Source: Polyangium fumosum
GTDB lineage: Bacteria; Myxococcota_A; Polyangia; Polyangiales; Polyangiaceae
DNA length: 64,000 nucleotides
Assembly: GCF_005144585.1 (NCBI RefSeq)
Contig: NZ_SSMQ01000023.1
Location: 1-64,000, forward strand
Direction of reading: 5' to 3'
A program made the translations under genes and the position numbers. The notes below the pieces were generated by a model. That model was not told the DNA's origin. It saw only the letters and a list, made by a program, of their open reading frames with translations, and searched no databases. Numbering within the stretch: position 1 is the first letter of the stretch; each line of letters opens with the position of its first letter. Below are positions 26,896-36,700 of this stretch, piece after piece.

Positions 26896-29800
26896 ATGAC
26901 GCACCTTTCGACCGAACCAGGAATGGTTCCGATCCAAGGGTATCGCGTCATCGCGAAGACCGGCGAGAGCGCAGGATCCGTCACGTACCGGGCCTACCGC
27001 GAGGCCGACGGCGTCGAGGTGGCGGTGAAGGTGCTGCATATCGACTCCGCACGGATGGCTGCCGACATCACGCGGTTCAAGCACGCCTACGGCATCATCA
27101 AGCGCATCGATTCGGAGAGGATCGTCAAGGTCCACGATGTCGAGGAGCACGAGGAGGGGCTCATGCTCATCACCGAGTCTTTCCCGGGCACCGCGCTGTC
27201 CGCGAAGCTCCCCGGCAAGCTCGACCTCCGCGCGTTCCTGGACGCCGCCGTCTCGATGGCCGAAGCCCTGGTCGACATCCACCGGTGTGGTGTCATCCAC
27301 GGCGACGTGCGGCCTCCGAACATCCTGCTCGGCGCGGGAGGTCAGGTAAAACTCACGGGATTCGGCGTCGATTCCATCGTGACGCGTGAAAAAGAAGCGA
27401 TCTACAGCCCCCGCGTCCTCTCGGAGGTGCTCCCCTACACATCCCCCGAGCAGACCGGCCGCATGAATCGCAGCGTCGACGACCGCACCGACATGTATTC
27501 GCTCGGGGTCGTCTTCTACGAGATGCTCGCCGGGCGAAAGCCATTCGAGGCGGCGGATCCGCTCGAACTGATGCACGCTCACATGGCCGTGAAGCCGGCT
27601 CCCCCCTCGGACATCCATTCCGAGGTGCCCGACGCGCTCTCGGCCATCACGATGAAGCTCCTCAGCAAGAACGCGGAAGACCGCTATCATGGCGCCGATG
27701 GGCTGAAGGCCGATCTGGAAGCGTGTCGATCACAATGGGAGCGCACCGGCAGGATCGGCCCCTTCCGCCCCGGCCAGTACGACAGGCGAGATCTCTTTCA
27801 GATCCACCAGAAGCTCTACGGCCGCGAAGGGGACATCCGAAAGCTCATCACGTCGTTCGACGACGTGCTCCAGGGCAAGCGCGCGATCGTCCTCGTTTCG
27901 GGCTATTCGGGCATCGGCAAATCGTCTCTCGTCCAGGAGATCCTGAAGCCGCTGGCGCGCGAGAAGGGCTACTACATCAGCGGGAAATACGACCAGCACA
28001 ACCGCGACACGCCCTACAGCGCCATCGTCCAGGCGTTCGACGCGCTCATCAAGCAGCTCCTCTCTGAAAGCGAGGAGAGAATCACGACGTGGCGAGACGC
28101 CATCCGGAGCGCCCTCGGGAGCAACGGTCAGGTGCTCTGCGACGTCCTCCCTTTCCTGAAGCACATCATCGGCGAGCAGCCGCCCATCCCTGCGCTCGGA
28201 CCGATCGAGGCACAGAATCGATTCAATTTCTACTTCCAAACATTCGTCTCGGTGTTTGCCAGCCACGCCCACCCGCTGGCCATGTTCCTCGACGACCTGC
28301 AATGGGTGGATTCGGCCAGCCTCAGCCTGATCACGGCCCTCCTCGCGAACGAGGACATGAAATCACTCTTCTTTTGTGGTGCGTATCGCGACAACGAAGT
28401 GAGCCCGACACATCCCTTCCTCGTCGCGCTGAAGGCGCTTCAAAAGGGCGGACTCGGCGTGGTGAACATCGTCCTCGAGCCCCTCCGGCGGGTCCACCTG
28501 ATCGCGCTCATCAACGACAGCCTCCAGGTCACCGACGGAGCTCCGCTCGCGAGCGCGGTTCTGAAAAAGACCAGGGGCAACCCGTTCTTCGTCAAGCAGT
28601 TCATGAGGCACCTTTACGAGACGAAGGTGCTCGTCTTCGATCCCAAGGCGGGTTGGGGCTGGGACCTGCCGCAAATCGCGCGGCTCGGGTGCACCGACAA
28701 CGTCCTCAGCCTCATGGTGGAGACCCTCCGGCGCCTGTCGCAGGCGACGCAGGAGGTGCTGCGGCTGGCCTCGGCGATCGGCAACATGTTCGCGCTGGAC
28801 GTGCTGAACACCGTCAGCGAGCGCCCTCCCGAGGAGACGTACGGGAGCCTCGACAAAGCCCTCGGGGAAGGGTTGATCGTGAGCGCCGACCAGCAGTACC
28901 GCTTCGCGCACGACAAGATCCAGGAGGCTGCGTACTCGCTGATTCCCGAGGGAGACCGACCGGCGTTCCACGACCGGATCGCAAAGCTCCTGCTCGGCAA
29001 GCTGGACCTCGCCGAGGGGCGCAACCTGTTCGACATCGTCAATCACTTGAACAGCGCGGGCGACCTGATCCGGGCCCCGCACGAGCGCATGCAATCGGCC
29101 AGGCTCAACCTCGAGGCTGCGGGGCGAGCCGAGGAGTCGGCGGCCTTCACCGCGGCGTTGAAGTACCTGGAGCATGGCATGGCCATGTTGCCCGAGGACG
29201 CGTGGACCTCCGCGTACGAGCTGACGTTCGTCTATCACACGAAAAAAGGATTGATGGAGTCGCTCTGCGGGCGGCACGACGACGCGCTCGCGACCCTCGC
29301 GGGCTGCATCGATCATGCGAGGGGACGCCTCCACAAGACCGAAGTGCGGCGCCTGAAAATGAACGTGCAGATCCTCGAAAACGATCTGCCTGCTGCCCTG
29401 GAAGAGGGGCTCGCGGCCCTGCGGGCCTTCGACATCCATTTGCCGCCCTACCCCGATGACGACATGCTCACCGCCGAGTTCGAACGGACGATCGCCATGA
29501 TCGGGGACCGCCCGATTGCATCGCTCGTCGACCTGCCCGCGCTGAACGATCCCGAGATCGCCGTCCTGCAGGATGTCCTGCAAGAGATGTTTTCGCCTAC
29601 CTATCAGCTCGGGACGAACAATTTCGAGATCACGGTGATGCGGATGCTACAGAATTCGATCGAGCATGGTGTCTCGAAGAATTCGATCTACGCGTACGTG
29701 AATTTCGGGACGGTCCTGTGCGCCAGGCACGAGATCGAGAAGGGATATGCGTTCGGGCGGGCGGCGGTCCGCCTCAACGAGATCCATCCGGACAAGAAGT

Positions 29801-32325
29801 CCGAATCCATGCTGTGCAACATGTGGGGAGCGTGGGTCCAGCACTGGAAGGACACCTACGAGGAATCGAAGGCTTCCTTGCGCAAGGGCATCCACGCCGG
29901 CATCGAGACCGGGCAATACATCTGGGCCTTTTACAACACGTGCAACGCGACCGTGAACAGCCTGCTTCGCGGGGCACACCTGCGCGACATCCTCGAGGAG
30001 GCGAAGCAGTATCTGCCGCTGTGCAAGCTCGACAAATTCAATGCGATCACGTGGATGGTCGGGGCCGTCGCGCAGGTCGCCGAAAAGCTCTGCGCGACTT
30101 CCGAGGGCGAACGGACGCACGCGGCGTGGGCGGACATCGACGCCGTCGCCGAGGAGGCCCGCAGGATCAACAACCAGGCGTCCCTTTACTTCTTGAACAT
30201 CTTCGGGGTCCTCGCCGGCGTCTTTCAGGGCGCGTACGAGGAGGTGGCGCAGCGATGGGGCTCGACCGACCCGGAGAGCCTGGGAATGCTCGCGGCATGG
30301 CACGCGAGCCCCTGCTATTCTTTTTATGGCGCGCTTTCGTTCTCGCGGGCCGCCGACGCTGCCGCCCCAGCGCTCAGGGAAACGTACCTCGCGAGGCTCA
30401 GGGAAGGCGCGCACAAGGTGGAGTCCTGGGCGCAGCTCGGCCCGGCGAGCTTCCGCCACCGCAGCCTGATCCTGCAGGCAGAGCTCGCCCGGGTGGAGGG
30501 GCGCGAATGCGCGGGCACCCTGTACGATCGCGGGATCGCCGCCGCGCGGGAGGGGCGATTCCTGCATGACGCGGCGCTGGCCAGCGAGCTCTGCGCCCGC
30601 CATTACATCGATCTCGGCAGGGAGTTTTTGGCGTGCGCCTACATGACCGAGGCGCATCGCCTCTACGCTCGGTGGGGCGCCTTTCGGGTCACGAAGCGCC
30701 TGGAGAGAGACTTCCCGCACCTCCTCCCGCGCGAGGCGACGCGCCGGCAGCAGGATCGGGGCGCGCCCGGGCCTCCCGCCTTGTTCGACGCCTCGCGCGC
30801 GGAGCTCGAGTTCGCCACCGTGCTCAAAGCCTCGCAGGCCGTCTCCGGGGAGCTCGTCCTCGACCGGCTCATCGAGACGCTGCTGTCGATAGCGGTCGAG
30901 CACGCGGGCGCCGAGCGGGGCCTCTTGATCCGCCCCCATGGCGCCGAATGCGACATCGAGGCCGAGGTCGTCACCGTGCGCGACCGGGTCGAGGTCACCC
31001 TGCGCGAGGCGCCCATCACCCCGGCCGATCTTCCCACGGCCATTCTGCACTACGTGATTCGCACGCGGGAGACCGTGATTCTCGACGACGCGGCCGCGCC
31101 CAACCTGTTCTCGGAGGACGCCTACGTGCGCGAGCGGCGCCCCCGCTCCGTGCTTTGCCTCGCCCTCGTGAAGCAAGGCACGCTGGTGGGCATGCTTTAT
31201 CTGGAGAACAACCTGACCCCGCGTGTCTTCACCGCCGACCGGATCGCGATGCTGGAGCTTTTGGCCTCCCAGGCCGCCATTTCTCTGGAGAATGCGCGCC
31301 TCTATACCCAGCTCCAGCAAGAAAACAGCGAGCGAAAGCGGGCAGAGCTTTTGCTGCGGGAAAGGGAAGCGCGGATCCGACGCCTGGTGAACGCCAACAT
31401 CATCGGGATCAATTTTTGGGACCTGGATGGCAGGATCACGGACGCGAACGATGCATTCCTGCGCTTCATCGGCTATAGCCGGGAGGATCTGGTCTCGGGA
31501 AACCTCGACTGGATGAAGATCACGCCTCCGGAGCATCACGCCGTCGACGAGCGGGCGCGGGCGCAAGTGCGTTTGACGGGCCAGTTCGGTCCTTTCGAGA
31601 AAGAATTTTTCCGGAAGGACGGCAACCGCATCCCGGTGCTGCTCGGCGTTGCACGATTCGAGGGGTCGGAGAGCGAGGGGGTGGCGTTCGTCCTCGACTT
31701 GACCGAGCGCAAGCAGGCGGAGGAGCTCCAGAAGCTCTTGCTGAACGAGCTGAACCATCGGGTGAAGAACACGCTGGTGATCGTACAGGCAATCGCCGCG
31801 CAGACGCTGCGCATGGCGGATTCGCCCAAGGCCTTCACGGAAGCCTTCATGGCCCGGCTGCTGGCCCTGTCCCAGACGCACAACCTCTTGAACCAGACCT
31901 CCTGGCAGAGCGCCAGCCTCCGCGATATCGTATGCGCCGAGCTGGCGCCGCACGCCAATGGCGACGCCGGCCGCTTCAGCCTGGCCGGTCAGGATGTGCG
32001 CCTCCGTCCGGAGGCAGCGGTGACGCTCGGCATGGTCTTCCACGAATTATCGACCAACGCGGCCAAGTACGGAGCGTTATCGCTGCCGTCCGGTCACGTC
32101 CAGGTCACGTGGAACGTGAACACCTGCGCGGCCGAACGGCGGCTCCACCTGGAATGGCAGGAGATGCACGGGCCGCCGGTGCGGGTGCCGCGCCGCAAGG
32201 GATTCGGCTCGCGCCTGATCGAACGTGACCTCGGGCGCCAGCTCGAAAGCGAAGTGCACCTCGAATTCCTGCCCGAGGGCGTGCGTTGCGTGATGGACCT
32301 GCCCTTGGAGCGCGTGGCCGCATGA
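26896..32325 (+). CDS. giant hybrid regulator: STK-like domain, AAA ATPase, GAF, PAS and HWE-type histidine kinase
   Basis: An 1809-residue cytoplasmic protein. Residues 14-270 are a Ser/Thr-kinase-like domain with the ATP lysine (VAVKVL), but the catalytic loop reads HGDVRPPN and the DFG motif reads GFG, so the magnesium-binding aspartate is absent. An AAA/predictor domain follows (LYGREGDIRKL; P-loop GYSGIGKSS near 334; FLDDLQWVD), then a long helical TPR-like region, a GAF domain (about 1300-1470), a PAS domain (1488-1610) and a histidine kinase with LNELNHRVKNTL, HELSTNAAKYGAL and WQE, typical of HWE/HisKA_2. The ATG at 26896 opens the domain series. The downstream response regulator overlaps it by four bases. 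Confidence 0.88.
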   Translation: MTHLSTEPGMVPIQGYRVIAKTGESAGSVTYRAYREADGVEVAVKVLHIDSARMAADITRFKHAYGIIKRIDSERIVKVHDVEEHEEGLMLITESFPGTALSAKLPGKLDLRAFLDAAVSMAEALVDIHRCGVIHGDVRPPNILLGAGGQVKLTGFGVDSIVTREKEAIYSPRVLSEVLPYTSPEQTGRMNRSVDDRTDMYSLGVVFYEMLAGRKPFEAADPLELMHAHMAVKPAPPSDIHSEVPDALSAITMKLLSKNAEDRYHGADGLKADLEACRSQWERTGRIGPFRPGQYDRRDLFQIHQKLYGREGDIRKLITSFDDVLQGKRAIVLVSGYSGIGKSSLVQEILKPLAREKGYYISGKYDQHNRDTPYSAIVQAFDALIKQLLSESEERITTWRDAIRSALGSNGQVLCDVLPFLKHIIGEQPPIPALGPIEAQNRFNFYFQTFVSVFASHAHPLAMFLDDLQWVDSASLSLITALLANEDMKSLFFCGAYRDNEVSPTHPFLVALKALQKGGLGVVNIVLEPLRRVHLIALINDSLQVTDGAPLASAVLKKTRGNPFFVKQFMRHLYETKVLVFDPKAGWGWDLPQIARLGCTDNVLSLMVETLRRLSQATQEVLRLASAIGNMFALDVLNTVSERPPEETYGSLDKALGEGLIVSADQQYRFAHDKIQEAAYSLIPEGDRPAFHDRIAKLLLGKLDLAEGRNLFDIVNHLNSAGDLIRAPHERMQSARLNLEAAGRAEESAAFTAALKYLEHGMAMLPEDAWTSAYELTFVYHTKKGLMESLCGRHDDALATLAGCIDHARGRLHKTEVRRLKMNVQILENDLPAALEEGLAALRAFDIHLPPYPDDDMLTAEFERTIAMIGDRPIASLVDLPALNDPEIAVLQDVLQEMFSPTYQLGTNNFEITVMRMLQNSIEHGVSKNSIYAYVNFGTVLCARHEIEKGYAFGRAAVRLNEIHPDKKSESMLCNMWGAWVQHWKDTYEESKASLRKGIHAGIETGQYIWAFYNTCNATVNSLLRGAHLRDILEEAKQYLPLCKLDKFNAITWMVGAVAQVAEKLCATSEGERTHAAWADIDAVAEEARRINNQASLYFLNIFGVLAGVFQGAYEEVAQRWGSTDPESLGMLAAWHASPCYSFYGALSFSRAADAAAPALRETYLARLREGAHKVESWAQLGPASFRHRSLILQAELARVEGRECAGTLYDRGIAAAREGRFLHDAALASELCARHYIDLGREFLACAYMTEAHRLYARWGAFRVTKRLERDFPHLLPREATRRQQDRGAPGPPALFDASRAELEFATVLKASQAVSGELVLDRLIETLLSIAVEHAGAERGLLIRPHGAECDIEAEVVTVRDRVEVTLREAPITPADLPTAILHYVIRTRETVILDDAAAPNLFSEDAYVRERRPRSVLCLALVKQGTLVGMLYLENNLTPRVFTADRIAMLELLASQAAISLENARLYTQLQQENSERKRAELLLREREARIRRLVNANIIGINFWDLDGRITDANDAFLRFIGYSREDLVSGNLDWMKITPPEHHAVDERARAQVRLTGQFGPFEKEFFRKDGNRIPVLLGVARFEGSESEGVAFVLDLTERKQAEELQKLLLNELNHRVKNTLVIVQAIAAQTLRMADSPKAFTEAFMARLLALSQTHNLLNQTSWQSASLRDIVCAELAPHANGDAGRFSLAGQDVRLRPEAAVTLGMVFHELSTNAAKYGALSLPSGHVQVTWNVNTCAAERRLHLEWQEMHGPPVRVPRRKGFGSRLIERDLGRQLESEVHLEFLPEGVRCVMDLPLERVAA

Positions 32326-32702
32326 TGACCGTGGATCCCAAGAATGCGGGCGTGCTGCAGGGACTCCGTGTCCTCATCGTCGAGGATGAAGCCTTGATTG
32401 CCTCGTTCCTCGAAGACGCGCTGACCGACCTCGGCTGCGAGGTGATCGGCCCGGCCTCGAACATGAAGGACGCGCTTCGGTTGGCCCGCGAGGCGGTGAT
32501 CGATGGGGCGGGACTGGACATCAACATCGCCGGCGAGAAGGTCTATGCCGTGGCCGACATCCTCGCCGAGCGGGGTCTCCCGTTCGTCTTCATGACGGGA
32601 TATGGGAAAGCAGGGCTGCGCGAGTCCGATCGCGGCCGGCCCGTGCTGCAGAAGCCCTACAATCTCGATCGGCTGGTGGAGATCATGACGCAGTGGCGAT
32701 AG
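32322..32702 (+). CDS. stand-alone response regulator (receiver domain only)
   Basis: A 126-residue CheY-like protein: acidic pair VEDEALIAS near residue 20, phosphoacceptor aspartate in GLDINIAGE, Thr in FMTGYG and Lys in LQKPYN. There is no output domain. Its ATG overlaps the TGA of the hybrid kinase gene (ATGA), so it is almost certainly the cognate receiver of that HWE kinase, as is common for this kinase class. An adjacent second ATG at 32325 could also be used. Confidence 0.9.
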   Translation: MMTVDPKNAGVLQGLRVLIVEDEALIASFLEDALTDLGCEVIGPASNMKDALRLAREAVIDGAGLDINIAGEKVYAVADILAERGLPFVFMTGYGKAGLRESDRGRPVLQKPYNLDRLVEIMTQWR

Positions 32703-32723
32703 CCGCGGGGCGCGCGGCGTCGT

Positions 32724-33446
32724 TCACGCACCGATCGAGGATGGCTCGTAGCGCGTCACCCAGACGCGGAACTGAAGCTCGCCGAAGATGAAACGGGGCG
32801 CCGTGAAGCCTGCCTGGGCCAGGAGCGCGAAGACCTCGGCATCCGAGGCCGGGATCCGCAGCGATGCCATTGCCTTCCGTCGGTGCTCCACCACCTCGGG
32901 CGGCTTGCCATTCAATACGATCCGCTGCTCCTCGACGGCCCTGAGCAGCGGCTCATCTCCAACCCGACAACCGATCACGAAGTGCGCCCCCGGCGCGAGC
33001 CGCCCGGCGATCTCCCGCAGGAGCGCGATACGCGCATCGTCATCCGGAAGATGATGCAGGACGCCGATCATCTGCGCGCCGTCGAACAAGGGCCCGCGCG
33101 GGAGATCACGGAGCTCGCAGGCATGCAGGCTCGTCCGTTCGAGCAGGCCTGCCGCCTCGAGCTTCTCCCTGGCAATGGCGAGCATCTCCGGCGAGGGATC
33201 GACGCCCGTGAATTGAAAGGCGGATCCTGCGTAGCGCGCGAACGGCTTCACCTCGCTCCCGGTCCCGATGCCGACCATCAAAAGCGACGCGGCCTTCTGG
33301 TCCGCGAGCGCCGCGACGAGCACCTCCGCGGCGACCTGGTGCATGGCCTCGTAGCCCACGATCGAGAGGCGCACCTGGCTGTCGTACTGCAATGCACGCT
33401 CGCGCTCGAAGATCACCGCATGTTTTCCGTGCTCGTCCGTTTTCAT
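32724..33446 (-). CDS. class I SAM-dependent methyltransferase
   Basis: A 240-residue enzyme with motif I LLMVGIGTGSEV near residue 58, TGVDPSPEMLAIAREKL (motif II), and GVLHHLPDDD plus LREIAGRLAPGAHFVIG (motifs IV-V). The overall pattern resembles carboxymethyl-uridine-type or small-molecule methyltransferases, and the substrate is not evident. It is convergent with the response regulator, 21 bases away. The first codons are GTG-ATG; ATG 33446 is listed. Confidence 0.8.
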   Translation of the reverse strand: MKTDEHGKHAVIFERERALQYDSQVRLSIVGYEAMHQVAAEVLVAALADQKAASLLMVGIGTGSEVKPFARYAGSAFQFTGVDPSPEMLAIAREKLEAAGLLERTSLHACELRDLPRGPLFDGAQMIGVLHHLPDDDARIALLREIAGRLAPGAHFVIGCRVGDEPLLRAVEEQRIVLNGKPPEVVEHRRKAMASLRIPASDAEVFALLAQAGFTAPRFIFGELQFRVWVTRYEPSSIGA

Positions 33447-33705
33447 CACGCGCTCTCCTTGGACCGACGGTCATCGGACCGCCGGCAAGCAAGACGTAGC
33501 CCTCTCCGCCAAAGCACGACAGGGCGGGGCTTTTGATCCAATCGGCGGATCTTTCGAAGCCGGCCCACACGCACGATCCTCGCGCCCTGTCAAGGCAAAC
33601 TCCATTTCGGACGCGGCGCGCGCGGGTCCTCGGTCACCTTCACACGCGCGCAACGCGCCTCTGCTTGGCTCCCGGAGGCTCCCGGGTCAGAATCCTGGTT
33701 CGCGC

Positions 33706-36700
33706 ATGCGCCCTGGGGACATCATCGGTGAGCGCTTCCGTGTCGAGCGCCTGGCCGGCGTGGGCGGCATGGGGGAAGTGTATCGCGCCGAGGATCTCCA
33801 GACCGGACACGTCGTCGCCGTGAAGCTCCTCCGCGCGTCGGAGCTCTCGAACAGCGAACGGCTCGCGCAAGAAGCCCGCGTGCTCGAGGCGCTCGGCCAC
33901 CCGCACATCGTGCGCTACGTCGATCACGGCGTCGCCCCCACGGGCGCCCCCTGGCTCGCCATGGAGTGGCTCGAAGGCGAGAGCCTCGCCGCGCGCCTCG
34001 GCCGACAAGGCCTGCGCCTCGAAGAGTGCATCACGCTCGCCGTGCGCGTCGCCGACGCCCTCGCCACAGCCCACGCGCGCGGCGTCGTCCACCGCGACAT
34101 CAAACCCAGCAACCTCTTCCTCGAACGCGGCGAGATCGAGCGCGTAAAAGTGCTCGACTTCGGCGTCGCGCGGGATCGAGGTCGCGGTCGCTTGACCCTC
34201 ACCGGCACGATCGTGGGCACGCCGGGCTACATGGCGCCCGAGCAAGCGCGCGCCGACAAGGCCGGCGTCGACGCGCGCGCGGATGTCTTTTCCCTCGGCG
34301 CCGTGCTCTTCGAGTGCCTCACCGGGCAGCCCGCCTTCGACGGCGAGCACGCGTTCGCGATCCTCGCGAGCCTCTTGCTCGCCGAGGCCCCGCGCGTGCG
34401 CGACCTGCGCCCCGACGTGCCTCAGGCCCTCGACGATCTCGTGTCCAGCATGCTCTCGAAGGACGTGGCGAGCCGGCCCTCCGACGCAGGCGCCGCCCTG
34501 CGCGCGCTCGTCGCGCTCGGCCCCGTCGAGGGCAACGCCACGCCCGTGCAAACAGCCTCCGCAGAGGTCATCACCGACAGCGAACGGCAACTGCTCAGCA
34601 TCGTCGCCGCGCTGCCGCCCTCGCTCCCCGACGGCAAGGAGGCGCCGTCGCGGTTCTTGCCGCGGGATCGGATCGCGGCCATCGAGCAGGAGATCGCGAA
34701 GCTCGGCGCCCGCGTGGAGGAGATCGACGGCGGCGCGCTGCTCCTCGGCCTCGTCGGTCGCGGCAACCCCACCGATCAGGCCGCACGCGCAGCCCGCGCC
34801 GCGCTCCGCCTGCGCGCCCTCGCCCCCGAGGCCCGCATCGTGCTCGTCACGGGGCGCGAGGAGACCTCGCACGGGCTCGCGCTCGGCTCGATCTCGAAGC
34901 GCGCCGCCGCCCTGCTGGATCTCGGCGAAGAGGCGGGCGCCGTGCGGATCGACGCCTCGACACAAGCCCTGCTCGACGTGCGCTTCGACGTGAGCGCAGG
35001 CGCCGACGGGATCTTCCTGCGCGGCGAGCGCGAGGTCGGTTCGGGCACGCGCACGCTGCTCGGCAAGCCGAGCCCGTACCTCGGCCGCGAGCGTGAGCTC
35101 CGCAGCGTGCGCGACTTCCTCGAAGAAGGCCTCGACGAAGGCAAGCCGCGCGTCGCCGTCGTGCTCGGCCTGCCCGGCATGGGCAAGTCACGCCTGCGGC
35201 ACGAGCTCGTCGAGCAGCTCCGCCGCGGCGCCGTGGAGCCCGCAATCGCCATCGGCCGCGGCGATCCGATCGGCGCGGGATCGGCCTTCTCCATCCTCGG
35301 CTCCGCCATCCGCACGATGGCCCAGATCGGCATCGGCGAGCCCGTCGCCTCGCGCAGGCTCAAGCTCGAAGCGCTCGTCGCGACCTACGTCGAAGGCGAC
35401 GATCGCGCCCGCGTCACGGCGTTCCTCGGCGAGATGGTCGGCGCGCCCGCGGGCGACGAGCGCCCCGACCTCCGCGCCGCGCGCCAGAACGCCACGCTCA
35501 TGGCCGATCGCATCCGCGAGGCGTGGATCGACTTCGTCGAGGCGCTCTCGGTCGTGCGCCCGCTCGTGGTCGTCCTCGAGGATCTGCACTGGGGCGACCG
35601 CGCATCGATCAAGCTCGTCGACGCGGCCCTCGCGGTGCAGGGCGAGCGCCGCTTCGCCGTGCTCGCGCTCGCCCGGCCGGAGCTGCACGATCTCTTCCCG
35701 AAGATCTGGGCCGATCGGGAGCTGCTCGAAGTGCGCCTCGGCGAGCTCGGGCGCCGCGCGGCCGAGCGGCTCGTCCAGCATTTCTTGGGTGAAGTCATGT
35801 GCGAGGAGGAGATCCAGCGCCTCGTCGATCGCGCCGCGGGCAACGCCTTCTACCTCGAAGAGCTCATCCGCGCCGTGGCCGAGGGCCGCGGCCGTGATCT
35901 GCCCGAGACTGTGCTCGGCATGGTCGAGGCGCGCCTCCTCTCGCTCGAACCCGAGGCGCGGCGCGTCCTGCGCGCGGCGAGCGTCTTCGGCCAGTCGTTC
36001 TGGTGGGGCGGCGTCGCCGCGCTCATCGGCGACGCGTCCTTGCCGAACGGTCGCGTCGGTCTGCTCGATCGCCTCTGCGAGCGCGAGCTCATCGTGCGCC
36101 GCCGCGAGACCCGCTTCCTCGGCGAGGAGGAGTATGCCTTCCGCCATGCGCTCGTACGCGAGGGTTCGTACGCGATGCTCACCGAGCGTGATCGCCGACG
36201 CGGACATGCGCTCGCGGCCGAGTGGCTGCTCGCGTCGGGCGAGACGGACCCGACGATCCTGGCCGATCACTTCGAAAGCTCGGGCGACATGGAGCGCTCG
36301 GCCGAGTTCTTCGCGGCCGCGGCCGAACTCGCGCTCTCGGCCGGTGATTTCTCCGCGGCCGTGAGCTTCACGGATCGGGGCCTCGTGGCGAACCCACGCG
36401 CGGACATCGTGGCCCAGCTCCGCGCGATCCGCGCCGACGCGTGGAACTGGACGAGCTCCTCCGCGAAGGCCTACGAGGCGGCCATGGAGGCGCTCGAGAG
36501 CGCGCGCTCGGGCAGCAAGGAGTACGGCCGCGCGCTCGGCGCCGCCCTGGGCAGCGCCTTGCTCCTGCGCAAGAAAGACGCCCTCGACGCCCTCATGGGC
36601 GAGCTCTACCGCATCGAGCCCGCCGAAGACGCCATCCCCGCGCTCTCGTTCGCCTACAGCTCTGCGATCATCTCGCAGCTCGTCATGGGTGAACGCGCCA

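Noticed and set aside
29647-32043. 798-residue minus-strand frame opposite the hybrid kinase
   Set aside because: It has no domain text and is fully antisense to the GAF, PAS and helical regions of the hybrid kinase.
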